From: Cephalotus follicularis
Taxonomy: Eukaryota; Streptophyta; Magnoliopsida; Oxalidales; Cephalotaceae
DNA: 64,000 nt
Assembly: GCA_001972305.1 (NCBI GenBank)
Contig: BDDD01000268.1
Location: forward strand, 635,467-699,466
Direction: 5' to 3'
Below the pieces are notes generated by a model that saw nothing but the letters and a program-made list of their open reading frames with translations, ran no database searches and had not been told where the DNA came from. How positions within the stretch are numbered: the first letter of the stretch is position 1; every line of letters starts with the position of its first letter. A program made the translations under genes and the position numbers. Shown piece by piece: positions 1-9,672 of the stretch.

Positions 1-540
1 TACCATTCTTTTGGCAACCAAATGCATGAATAAAAGCTAAATTCCACCATTTTGCATCATTATAAACCAGCAACAATTCTACATTATTCACCACCAACGG
101 CCCTATCTACAAATTAGAAAAGTTTTTCCTCACTCTATAAACACCCCACGGATTGCATTAAAGAGAATATTGAGAATTGAAGTTGAAATTGAAATTGATG
201 AATAAAGGTCGATTTTGTTAAGAGAGTGGCTGGTTTCGATTGTCATAGTCGAATTTCTTTGAAGATTGTGGCATTCATGACTTGCATGTGACCTGGAACA
301 ACTTAATTGAGTTTGCATAGTAGATTGAAGCTGATTCTGAAGAAAGGAAACCCTAGTTGGCTAGTGAGACTTTCTTGGAGACTTAAACTTTCTGAATTCA
401 TCAAATTCTTCATCGAATCGTGTTAAGAGGCAAGGAATTTGTATGTTTTATGAACACATAATCTGTAGTGAGTGTAATATTAACATTTCATGTGATTGAT
501 TGTGCTTTAAAAGTCTCTTTGAGTGATAAAGTGTGAGTTT
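1..540. other. Gene-free AT-rich flank
   Basis: I see no supported gene, RNA or element boundary here. The short open frames on the minus strand have no recognisable domain and no splice context. The stretch ends at the ATA that flanks the MITE starting at 544. Confidence 0.5.
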
Positions 541-543
541 ATA

Positions 544-999
544 GGCTCCCTTTATTTGGAAAAAAATATTTTCTTGAAAATCATTTTTTTCATATTTAAG
601 TGTTTTATAAGTTTCAGAAAATAATTCAAAGAAAACATTTTTCAAGTCAATAAAAAATTATAATAAAAATATGAAAAAATATTTTTTTTTGAAAAAAAAA
701 CATTTTCCCTATTCTCCTTTCCTTTCACACTCTCAATTTCGACACTCCAGCTCTCCTCTCTCACTCCCTCACTCCAGTTATTAAAATATATTTATTATAT
801 TTTTTAGTATTCATATGTTAAATGAGAAAAAAATGATTTTATTAACAAAGAAAAATATTTTTCAGAGTGTAATCCAAATAATAAAAAATATTTTATGAAT
901 TGTATACCAAACACAGAAAAATAAAAAAAAATTCAAGAAAATATTTTTCAATGAAAATATTTTCCTCATGAAGTTATTTTCATTCAAACAAACGAAGTC
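544..999. repeat. MITE, family A, copy 1 (degenerate)
   Basis: This 456-bp AT-rich block begins GGCTCC and ends with an imperfect inverse (AAACAAACGAAGTC). Its interior aligns by eye along its whole length with 57009-57444, sharing the ATTTTCCCTATTCT, CTCCTCTCTCACTC and TTTATTATATTTTTTAGTAT blocks in the same order. It has no coding potential. It is flanked on both sides by ATA (541-543 and 1000-1002), a possible 3-bp target duplication. Terminal repeats, small size and multiple copies indicate a non-autonomous DNA transposon. The superfamily is uncertain. Confidence 0.75.
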
Positions 1000-1002
1000 A
1001 TA

Positions 1003-1533
1003 GTTTCTTTTAAAATTCTATGCAAACTCTGTACATGTTCACAAACTTTTGTATAACCTGAATTGTGAGTTTGAAATTGTTTTTGAGCAAAATTGATATA
1101 GATTTTGTAAAGTCTTGTTTTCTGAAAAAATCACGTTGATGTTATTTTCAAATCGGGTCGACTTGTTTAGTACTTCTAAGTTGAAGTTAAACTTCATCAA
1201 TGTATATTTGTTTTCACGTTGAAGCGATACCCTCGTTATGTCAATGTCAAATTGATCGAGTTATGTATGTAAAAATTGCTTAAACGTTGACTTCTTCCTT
1301 CTATTGCTTCAACGTCTTTCATTCTACAAATTATACATTTTGATTTTTCCTTTTTGCCATGCCTAATTTTAGTAGTGTATATCAAACTTAAATGGAATTG
1401 TAAGATTTATAGAATAGTGTATTAATCGTATGAATTGTATAAGTGAATGCCGAAATATGAAATGTACTTGATATATTTAAAATGCATAATGAAATAATAT
1501 CATTTTAAACTTGTGATATTTTATATAAAGGTG
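1003..1533. other. Gene-free spacer
   Basis: AT-rich sequence between the MITE and the copia element. I see no gene or repeat structure in it. Confidence 0.4.
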
Positions 1534-1538
1534 AATAT

Positions 1539-1707
1539 TGTTAGATTATCATAATTATGAATAACATAATTACAGGATACTTATAAATACTTTGAGATTT
1601 CAATCTGTTCTTGATCAACGGAGTTGCTACTAGAGTTTCTCCGATTCAAACCACGTTCACAAATCCTAGAAACGATTGGTGATGTTTCTAGAGTTAAGGA
1701 AGATAAT
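1539..1707 (-). repeat. Truncated 3' LTR of copia element
   Basis: These 169 bp match the first 169 bp of the right LTR (4998-5166) with about three mismatches by eye. The remaining roughly 194 bp of LTR are absent. At 1737-1772 a second, partial copy of the LTR motif (ACAGGATACTTACAAAT...) appears before the RNase H coding region, so this end was rearranged, not simply cut. Confidence 0.85.
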
Positions 1708-1778
1708 TACAGGAAGATAATGTTTCTAGACTTTCTCACAGGATACTTACAAATATTTTGAGATTTCAATCTCACAAA

Positions 1779-2138
1779 TCATTTTTTACTGCTCCAAGAG
1801 ATAGCACCACCACCAAGTATGAACGCATACCTTGAAGTGGACTTTCTCCCATCTCTATCACTAGCCCAATCAGCATCACTATAACCTCTCAGTCTTAAGT
1901 CACCTCCATGATGACATAAGACGAGGTCAGTTGTACCACGAAGGTATCGCAGTATTCTCTTAACAGCTATCCAATAAGCTTCTCCTGGATTACTCTGATA
2001 ACGACTGACCATGCCAACTGCATAGCAAATGTCGGGTCGTGTACACATCATAGCATACATCAGACTCCCTACAGCAGCTGCATATGGTACTTTGGACATG
2101 CGAATCTTTTCTTCATTATTCTTAGGACATTGATCCAA
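1779..2138 (-). pseudogene. Copia RNase H / pol C-terminus fragment
   Basis: The 119-codon frame holds the Ty1/copia RNase H region. It has the block LDQCPKN, the RPDICYAVG motif, then YSDADWASD with the catalytic DxD-type acidic residues, and GGGAISWSSKK. It lies downstream, in the element's sense, of the RT frame (2199-3113), separated by at least two stop codons (TGA at 2199-2201 and one near 2152). It is therefore a broken continuation of the same polyprotein. The C-terminal end of RNase H and the polypurine tract are deleted. Identification is certain from motifs, and function is lost. Confidence 0.9.
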
Positions 2139-2198
2139 GCTTAAAGTAGATCATTTTTCCATTGGGGTATCAACAGGTTTCGAGTTATGCATGCGAAA

Positions 2199-3195
2199 TC
2201 ATTCAATAATCTTTTTAATGTAAGTTTCTTGAGACAAACCTAGAAGTCTCTTTGAACGATCTCTGATTATTTTAACTCCGAGCACATAGCTCGCTTCCCC
2301 CATGTCTTTCATCTCAAAAGTAGAAGACAACCATTTCTGTGTGGCTACAATTAAATCCATGTCATTCCCAGCTAAGAGAATGTCATCTGGATACAAAGTA
2401 AGGAAAAGAACTTTCTCTTTTGATTTCTTTATATACATGAAATGATCCTCAGTGACCACATCATGTGATATATAAACGCAGTGGTCTTCCTCCATCATTT
2501 CAAAACCAATAGAAGTAATGAAATTATGGAACTTCAAATTCCACTGTCTAGATGCTTGTTTAAGACCATAAATAGAACGTTTAAGGCGGCAAACTTTGCG
2601 CTCTTGTCCTTTAACCTCAAAACCTTCTGGTTGAGTCATATAGATCTCTTCATCTAGCTCTCCATTGAGAAAAGCTGTCTTAACATCCATTTGGTAAAGT
2701 TCTAAATCCCGCTGTGCCACAATAACAAGGATCAAACGAAGAGAAGCAATTCTCACCACTGGGGAGAATGTATCTTCATAGTCTATACCCTGCATTTGGG
2801 TATAACCTTTCGCCACTAGGTGTGCCTTGTACTTGTCAATTGATCCATCTGCTTGGAGTTTGATATTTAATACCCATTTATTTCCAATGGCCTTACGCCC
2901 TGGTGGTAGATCAACTAATTCCCAAACATTGTTCTTGGCCATAGAATCAAGCTCTTCTTGCAGAGCTACTTGCCACTCATCACTAGCCTGTGAAGAAAGT
3001 GCTTCCCTGATAGAAGCAGACTCATCCTCACTAGATATAGCACACATGAGAATTTGATTCCCCTCAATCTCAAAATGACGACGAGGAATGTTCCCACGTT
3101 TGCTTTTACGCACTTGAGAATCCAGAATATTCTGTGGTGATACACTCTTATTATCTGGTATACTTCCACTGGATTGGGGATCACTCCTATTATCA
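2199..3195 (-). pseudogene. Copia reverse transcriptase (broken)
   Basis: The frame begins in the linker between integrase and RT (SPQNILDSQVRKSKRG) and continues through the copia RT. Recognisable blocks are the WELVDLPPG and AIGNKWV regions, VAKGYTQMQGIDYEDTFSPV, MDVKTAFLNGELDEEIYM, the YGLKQASRQW block and the catalytic tetrad. The tetrad reads YPDD where the family has YVDD. A TGA at 2199-2201 ends the frame before RNase H. Integrase and protease are missing upstream, where gag residues run directly into this linker near 3200. RT identity is secure. The Pro in the active-site tetrad and the stop argue for a dead copy. Confidence 0.92.
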
Positions 3196-3600
3196 TTAGC
3201 CAGTCATCGAGTTCTTAGGGTCTTTCTTGTACATTTCAAACTTGAGAACCAAGCTTCGGAGCCTAGTAACAGAAGTTCCCCCAAAATCAAACCTGAGCTG
3301 GTCCCACATTTCCTTAGCTGTGGCGCAGTGCTCATAAGCGCCAATAAGGTCGTCATGCATGCAGCTTAGCAAAGTAAAGCGCGCACAACGGTCCTTTTTG
3401 GACCATGTCTCAAAAACCTCAAGATCTCGACGAGATTGTGCAGTATTTCCCTCTGGTGGTATGGTCATTATGGTAGTGAGATGCTCAAAAAGTTCTTGCT
3501 CGTTAAGTAGAAAAGTCATTTTCTTATGCCAAATGTCATAATTGGTGCCAGTTAGCTTTTCTCCCTTATTAAGATCAGCAATAATGTTTTTAGTGGCCAT
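3196..3600 (-). pseudogene. Copia gag N-terminal fragment
   Basis: From the ATG at 3600 the frame reads as the capsid part of a Ty1/copia gag. It has the LTGTNYDIWHKKMTFLL block, the ATAKEMWDQLRF block and LRSLVLKFEMYKKDP, all typical of the UBN2-type gag domain. A GTG-initiated extension to 3624 is possible but ATG at 3600 is the natural start. The frame stops at 3196 without the CCHC zinc knuckle, because the deletion that removed protease and integrase starts here. Confidence 0.88.
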
Positions 3601-4169
3601 ATAATCACTGCAATTAGAAGACACAAGATGACATTATACACACTCTTTTTATTTATTCAAAACGCTTAATTATGAAAAATACATTTTTATTTCACACAGT
3701 GAGATCGAAAACTCGCATAAAGCTCATAATCATCTCCCACACATGTGAATTAAATATATATATTTCATAACTATCTTGAAAAAAAAATGTATACAATTGG
3801 AAAGACATTTTATCCAATTGTTAACCACATTCCTTGACTTATAACAATCAATATTACATCAATACTAAATTATTTAATCATTAAATTGAAGTATAGCCAA
3901 TTAACATTATGCATGACTTATTACATAATTCAATTGACAGAATTAATAACTAATAATTAACATTTAAACAGTAAATTTACAAAGTTAATAACAATCAAGT
4001 AAATGATATATCACGTTTAAACAGTCAATTACTTAATCAATTAAACTGTCAGTGACCAAGGAAATGAGGCCATTATGCGCAATATGCATACTCAGTAAAT
4101 GAGTAGTATAAAAAACTGAAATTTAAGAAACAAATAAAAAACAAAAACAAATAAAAAAAAAACTCCTCT

Positions 4170-4560
4170 ATCACTGCTTCATAGCGCCCAGACGCACATA
4201 GCAGGGGATCATGGCGCCCAGACGCACATAGCAGGGGCTGCGTAGTGCCAGGCGCACATCGCAGAGGAAGCGATAGCGCGCGACGCATAGCCCAGGCGCA
4301 AGAGAGAGGAATCGACGCCGGGCGTGCGAGGTGTGCGGCGCGATTAGACGCTAGCCGTCTTCATCATAGCGCCAGGCACTGGACAGAGGAAGAGAGAGGG
4401 CTGGACGCTGGGCTTTCGAGCGCCCGTTCGACGGGAAGAGAAGGCGTACGGCGCGGATCCTCAACACCAACGGTAAGCCCAATCCTCTTCTTTCGCCTCT
4501 ATCTCTTCCTTCTCCTTCCTGCTCCCCGGCGGCAAAGCAACCGTGTGCCACCACTGGTGT
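4170..4560. repeat. GC-rich island with short imperfect tandem repeats in the copia leader
   Basis: Inside an AT-rich element, this roughly 390-bp block is strongly GC-rich. At 4188-4262 about three imperfect units of 33-36 bp repeat (core GCGCCCAGACGCACATAGCA, later GTGCCAGGCGCACATCGCA). The block lies between the primer-binding site and gag, on the opposite strand to a possible spliced reading frame (see 4671-4873). It could be an insertion into the leader or a normal part of this family. Comparison with other copies would decide. Confidence 0.6.
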
Positions 4561-4670
4561 TAATGTTTTTATTTATTTATTTGTAATTACAATGAAATTA
4601 AGATTGTAAAGTTCCATTATTGTAAATTTCAATTCATCAATTTTTTTTTTGTTTTTTTTTTGTTCCTAGA

Positions 4671-4873
4671 TTACAGAAATGGTTTATGAAATTTGGGTCT
4701 GTGATATTGTGCCATACACTATATTTCACCGTGCACAAAATAACGTCGTCGATGTCACTGATGAACACTCGTCAGTGCGATTCATTCCTCAATCGATCGC
4801 ACTGGTGTTCGTCATGTGCGTTAGAGGTAGGACAGCGAGAATCGTTATCCCAAACGCACCATGTGCGTTGTAA
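4671..4873 (+). other. Possible antisense exon in copia leader (unproven)
   Basis: On the plus strand, antisense to the retroelement, a good acceptor (poly-T then TTCCTAG ending at 4670) precedes an ATG at 4680 that opens 64 codons to TAA at 4871-4873. A donor-like ACG|GTAAGC lies at 4471/4472 in the GC-rich island, so a 199-nt intron can be drawn. The peptide has no family I recognise. Within it, 4760-4822 forms an imperfect inverted repeat (GATGAACAC...GTGTTCGTC with GTGCGAT...ATCGCAC). Confidence 0.25.
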
Positions 4874-4980
4874 TTAGCCCCAAATCAGATTTCATAAAAA
4901 AAATTCTCTCTGATTTTGTTTTTTGTTTTTTTTTTAAAAATGATTGCATATTCTAATGATTTAGTCTAATCTCAAATTAA

Positions 4981-4996
4981 CCATGCTCTGATACCA
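4981..4996 (-). promoter_or_regulatory. Primer-binding site, initiator tRNA-Met type
   Basis: Read on the minus strand the 16 bases are TGGTATCAGAGCATGG, one base from the inner end of the 5' LTR. This is the usual plant copia primer-binding site, complementary to the 3' end of initiator methionine tRNA. It fixes the element's direction as minus. Confidence 0.93.
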
Positions 4997-4997
4997 A

Positions 4998-5360
4998 TGT
5001 TAGATTATCATAATTATGAATAACATAATTACAGGATACTTACAAATACTTTGAGATTTCAATCTGTTCTTGATCAACGGAGTTGCTACTAGAGTTTCTC
5101 TAATTCAAACCACGTTCACAAATCCTAGAAACGATTGGTGATGTTTCTAGAGTTAAGGAAGATAATTTTTATTGAGAGATGAGGGGAGAGAGCATCTGTT
5201 TTGTGAACCTTACTATAACCAGGAGTTTCATCTCCTTTAAATAACAGATACGTTAAAATAACTCGTTATCTAACTGACAGGGAGTTATAAATGACCCACC
5301 CATTTCATGTGGGTGGTTCATGGGTTATGGGTCGGGTCAAACCCGACCCATATACTAACA
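4998..5360 (-). repeat. 5' LTR of copia element
   Basis: This is the full 363-bp LTR with TG/CA ends. Its terminal sequence TGTTAG pairs with CTAACA at the other end. At 5327-5351 it contains a perfect 11-bp stem with a 3-base loop (ATGGGTCGGGT/ACCCGACCCAT), ten bases from the U3 terminus. A second, weaker hairpin (CCACCCA/TGGGTGG) lies at about 5296-5316. Confidence 0.93.
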
Positions 5361-5365
5361 AATAT

Positions 5366-6229
5366 AAAAGCATGTTTAAATATACATCATATATGTTTAT
5401 CATGTTACAAAGAATCATATTTTTCTTTAAAGAGAATCGTGTTTAATATTATTACATATGAGATATTTGTAAGTGACGTGTTTGATCGTGATTGTTAGTC
5501 CAATAATCGTAGTGCATTATTGGCTACAACGGTGGATAAGGTGTTAGGAGTTGGTTAGAACTTATACCAATCGTGTCGTCATGTGAACGAAATCATGTTT
5601 CACTTATCCGTTTCATGCTGCAAGACATGTTTACCTGACTTATTGTTAACTGGAGTGCGTGGCAATAGGCAGGGGTGTTTCATTGAGGTCAGGGGGTGGT
5701 AACGAGTGACACAACATAGTCTTCGGACATTTTGATTGATTTGCCCGTTGTGAAGAAATTCATGATGAGTGATTGATTAATCAATTTGTATTGGTGCTTT
5801 TGATAAATAATCATTATTTTCATATGTATAATAGTATATGGTATCATGACATTCACTACAATTCTGCATTCATATTGCATACATCTTTTCTACTTGATCA
5901 CGTGTATGGCTAACCCTATTATTTTTAGATTGAGAAGGCAGTCTTAGAGTTATGGATTGTCGGGAAGTACAGGACGGAGAGTTTACATTTGAGATTGGTG
6001 TATTTGTATAAAACAATGTTCAGAGTTAAGCACATATGTTTATGTTTATTATATTCAGCATATTGTTGAGTTTCTACGGTATATTCTAAATAAAATGTTG
6101 AAAATTTTATGTTTTTTGAAATTTTGATAAATGCTGAATATTATAATTTTTAAAAAGGAGTGTGACAAATCCTAACTTCCTATATGTATCGAAATATTTG
6201 AAAAATTTACAAAAGAAAATGGACACGGG

Positions 6230-6278
<49 letters not shown>

Positions 6279-6467
6279 ATCAAAGAACATGTTTTTTATA
6301 TTTAAAAAAAATATAATCCACAAGGAAAGAAAAACCAAAAATTGACCCCAAAGAAACTTGAATAATTATTAAATCCGAAAAATATTGAATGAATCAACCA
6401 AAAAAGCCACACAATAATATTTGCAAGTTATTAGATCTAGTTTTTTGACAAAAACATAAAAGTAATG
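5366..6467. other. Gene-free stretch with (TA)n microsatellite
   Basis: No supported gene is visible. A pure TA dinucleotide run of about 46 bp lies at 6231-6276. The minus-strand open frames near 5689-5880 have no domain or splice context. Confidence 0.5.
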
Positions 6468-6472
6468 ATAAG

Positions 6473-7385
6473 TGATATGGGAAAAATTGAGTTAAAACAA
6501 AAACGACACGTGTCCTTCCTAAACACAGCCAGCTATCCAAATGGTTCAACAGTTGGCAAACTCTAGACAGAGGAAGCTTATTAACTGACAAAACAGTAAC
6601 ATAAGGAGAGTCCTTCCTCGGCATAAGTACCGAGGACCCATCCAGCGGTTGCTATGCAAAAATTACCCTCCTCGGCATCAGGGCCGAGGACACCTTCTGA
6701 AGCACCAGTGCCGAGGACCTCCTCGGCTACATAGCAGGTGACCAACCATTTCAAGCATAAGTCTACGGACGTAGAAGACCTTGAAGAAAGGAGCTGACTA
6801 CCTCAGTAGCTCGTTGTGGTTCGACTCCTCGACAGCCTTGTTGAGGAGGGTCCCCTCCTCATTTATGGAATGAGGCCATGAAATTAGCCTACTTTTCAGG
6901 GATCCTCCTCTTCCAAATATAGACGATAAGATAAGGGGATTAAATCTGCCTTAATTCTTGGGATTCGTCCTTATCCAAACAACGAGGCAGTGTTATCATG
7001 AACTACCAACACGGAAAGAAGCGAAGTATTAGGTGGAGATAAGGAAAATCCCGAGATCCTCGAAATTTCCTTAGGGGACAACTATCACCTCCGCAATTCA
7101 CTCTCAGATAGTTACAAACCAGTCCTATAAATACGAGAATCAAACACAAATCAAAGGTCAGCCATTTTTATATTGAAAAGAACCTTATACCCTCTGCACA
7201 TTGTCTAACTTGAGCGTCGGAGTGTCCCCGGGAGAACAACCTCCTGGACCTTCCACCAGTTTGTTACATTGTGCAGGAATTACAGATCGACCTCTTCCTC
7301 CCAGGCATCCATTGCGAGCGTTTCTCTTAACAAATTAAAGTCATCCACGTAGGATACTGTTGAGAGAAAGATTTCTGTATCAACA
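6473..7385 (+). repeat. Solo LTR, gypsy Tat-type family B
   Basis: This 913-bp LTR starts TGATATGGG and ends TATCAACA and is flanked by a perfect 5-bp duplication ATAAG (6468-6472 and 7386-7390). It is homologous along its length to the 5' LTR at 59691-60595. There is no primer site or coding region beside it, so the internal part was lost by LTR-LTR recombination. A TATA box lies at 7126-7133. Palindromes of the type CCTCGGCA-N4-TGCCGAGG (with variants) cluster at about 6615-6730, in U3. Confidence 0.95.
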
Positions 7386-7390
7386 ATAAG

Positions 7391-7831
7391 AATAACCCTA
7401 AACATAATAATAATAAAAAAAATCTATTAGCGCATGATGACAAATTTATGGTTTGTTGTCGATCACTAAATAAATTGAGTGGTATAAGATAAAATGACAA
7501 AATATAAGTTTATCACCCGATGATAATAGATTATCCCCTTAAGAAAGAAAAAAAAACATAAAAGAAACATGAAACTATTGATAACAAAGAATTACGGGCT
7601 TGAAAAGTTACCTAACTACATATTCCATATATGTAAGATATAGGGCTCAATATTAATTTAGCGTTGATATGGTCATTTAAAATGGAGTCATAAGTTTATA
7701 CAAAGTTGACTCCAACACTTTTCGACCAAAATTAACATGCCCAAATAAAAAAAATTACAAAAGAAAAAAATAGAGTAAACAGTAGAGTATTCACATACAG
7801 GGAATGAGGAGAGAAATGAGTTGGTTAAGAC
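7391..7831. other. Gene-free spacer
   Basis: AT-rich sequence between the solo LTR and a MITE. I see no gene in it. Confidence 0.4.
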
Positions 7832-7834
7832 TTA

Positions 7835-8269
7835 CACTTTGTTTGGATAGAGGGATTTGGGTAAAAAGAAAAAAGAAAATAGCTAAAATATTTTCTACTT
7901 GTCTTGTTTAAATGTTTTTTTAGAGAAAGAAATGAGGGAATTGAATGGATAAAAATATAAGTTTTTATTGATTTTGTTATCATCACAAAAATGAAATGAA
8001 AGTGTGGCAAAAAAAAGTTTATTAATGAAAATTTTTAAATTTTCTAATTGTCCTTCACTATATAAACTAATATAACATAACGTAAAATCTTTTCTTTTAT
8101 TATATATTTTTTTTGTCAAAACAAACACAAATTACTACATTTCTTTTATTTTCTCTCATTAATATCCAAAAAAAATATTTATTATATATTCTTTTCTTTT
8201 TCTTTTCTTTTTATTCGTTTACTACTTGTCATTTCTCTTCTTTTTTATAGTAAACTCCCAAATACAGTG
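7835..8269. repeat. Tourist-like MITE
   Basis: This 435-bp non-coding, T/A-rich block has imperfect terminal inverted repeats (CACTTTGTTTGGATAG at the left; CACTGTATTTGGGAG read inward from the right). It is flanked by TTA on both sides (7832-7834 and 8270-8272). A TTA/TAA 3-bp duplication with short terminal repeats is the signature of PIF/Harbinger-derived MITEs. Confidence 0.72.
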
Positions 8270-8272
8270 TTA

Positions 8273-8982
8273 AGAGAGATTAGAGTACTGAAAATTGTAT
8301 AAAAACATGAATGTAAGTTTGTGAATGAATTAAAAAAAATGTAAAATAACTATTTGTACGAGGTTATCTTTGATGCACTAACATTATATATTGATTTAAA
8401 CTTATTTTACTTTTTATAAATTCAATAAATATTATAATAATTAATTGTATAAAACAACTTTGTTCTAAGTTAAAGAATAAAATATTATAATAATTAACAT
8501 TAATTGTTTAAGAAAGTGTAAAAAGACACAAAATTAAGATAAGTTAGTACTTTTTGTCCCAAATTTTTATCCCGAATTTGCATACTGAATAATATGATAG
8601 TTGTTAATAAATGACACATAGATGATGATGTATATATGTTATGACATATGACGTATATTAATAAGTGTCACATTATTAAGAACACAAATTCTGGACGAAT
8701 GACAATACTCGTTAAGATATTCTATTTATATAAAAGAGAAAATGAATATGTTGGATTATTTAGATGTTAGATCTGATTTAGGTGCTAGATGATGTAAAAA
8801 TTGCATGCTTACGATTTATATTTTACAAATCCGACCATTAGGTTTTATAATTCATATACGCAGATCATATCTATAAATTTTTAAGTCGATTGAATATTTC
8901 TAACTATTTTGTTTTCATACAACAATATGAACCGTTATAACTAGATACGAGGAAAAATTAGATTAACCGTTAAACATTGTTA
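8273..8982. other. Gene-free spacer
   Basis: AT-rich, with no open frame, RNA gene or clear repeat boundary. It ends at the CATGG target site of the Tat element. Confidence 0.4.
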
Positions 8983-8987
8983 CATGG

Positions 8988-9627
8988 TGATATGGGGAAA
9001 ATTCGTTTTGAACCCTTTGACACGTGGCCCGAGGGGAGCGCGCCAGCTGTCTCCTACGAGAATGATGATCTGACCTATGGGTCTTGTCATCAATTAAGGG
9101 AAAGGCCTCCTCTGGCTACCCTGACACGCCACAGAGGGTAGGAGGCCGCACGTCCGCGCAGCCATAGTTGAGGGAATAGCCCATCGTCACATCAATGTAA
9201 GAAAATGGACAGACAAGCCACCAAAGCCCTCCCATTCATTAAATGGGCAGGCGGCTACGCACACCAAAGGGGGAGGAGTCCAAGGGGAATGTCAGGGCCT
9301 CTGACGCCCCCCCTAGGGGCAGCCACTCCGGATGGGACGCTCATCAATCACAAGGGACCCTATAAATACGAGAATGAAACACAATACAAAGGTCAGCCAT
9401 TTTTTCTCTTTTTCTAACAGACAAAGAGCCCATTACTCTCTGTACAACAACTGACTAGAGCTTCGGAGTGCCCCCGGGAGAATAACCTCCTGGACCCTTC
9501 TCCATTCTCTTGCTTGTGCAGGGACCATTACACAACCACCTTTCTCGGACAGATTCACGCATTCCCCAAATACAAATCACGCTCCTACACGTGGGGTACT
9601 GTTGTGGAAGAGATTTCCGCATCAACA
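8988..9627 (+). repeat. 5' LTR of Tat element 1
   Basis: The LTR is 640 bp, begins TGATATGGGG and ends CCGCATCAACA. A TATA box (TATAAATA) lies at 9361-9368, which places the transcription start near 9390. A GC-rich conserved block with a possible hairpin follows at about 9461-9495. Confidence 0.96.
9361..9368 (+). promoter_or_regulatory. TATA box of Tat element 1
   Basis: TATAAATA sits about 265 bp before the LTR end. The same box occurs in the 3' LTR (19140-19147), the solo LTR (7126-7133) and element 2 (60336-60343), each followed at similar distance by the motif AGGTCAGC, so it is conserved across two LTR families. Confidence 0.8.
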
Positions 9628-9628
9628 G

Positions 9629-9650
9629 TTGGCGCCGTCTGTGGGAAACG
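9629..9650 (+). promoter_or_regulatory. Primer-binding site of Tat element 1
   Basis: TTGGCGCCGTCTGTGGGAAA directly follows the LTR. The first TGGCGCCGT matches the complement of the 3' end of plant tRNA-Asp, but the match weakens after nine bases, so the primer tRNA is tentative. Element 2 has TTGGCGTCGTCTGTGGGAAA at the same place. Confidence 0.65.
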
Positions 9651-9672
9651 CGGCAAAAAGTCATCTAGAATC

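Larger units (their letters stand above)
1539..5360 (-). mobile_element. Internally deleted Ty1/copia LTR retrotransposon
   Basis: The element is bounded by TG at 1539 and CA at 5360 and is flanked by the perfect 5-bp target duplication AATAT (1534-1538 and 5361-5365). It runs on the minus strand: 5' LTR 4998-5360, primer-binding site 4981-4996, leader 3601-4980, gag from 3600, reverse transcriptase and RNase H from about 3195 to 1779, and a truncated 3' LTR at 1539-1707. The gag zinc knuckle, protease and integrase are missing, with the deletion joint near 3196-3215. The 3' LTR has lost its U3 half and the polypurine tract. The intact target duplication shows these deletions followed insertion. 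It cannot transpose by itself. Confidence 0.93.

Noticed and set aside
6231-6276. TA repeat as origin or regulatory element
   Set aside because: A plain dinucleotide microsatellite in AT-rich spacer.
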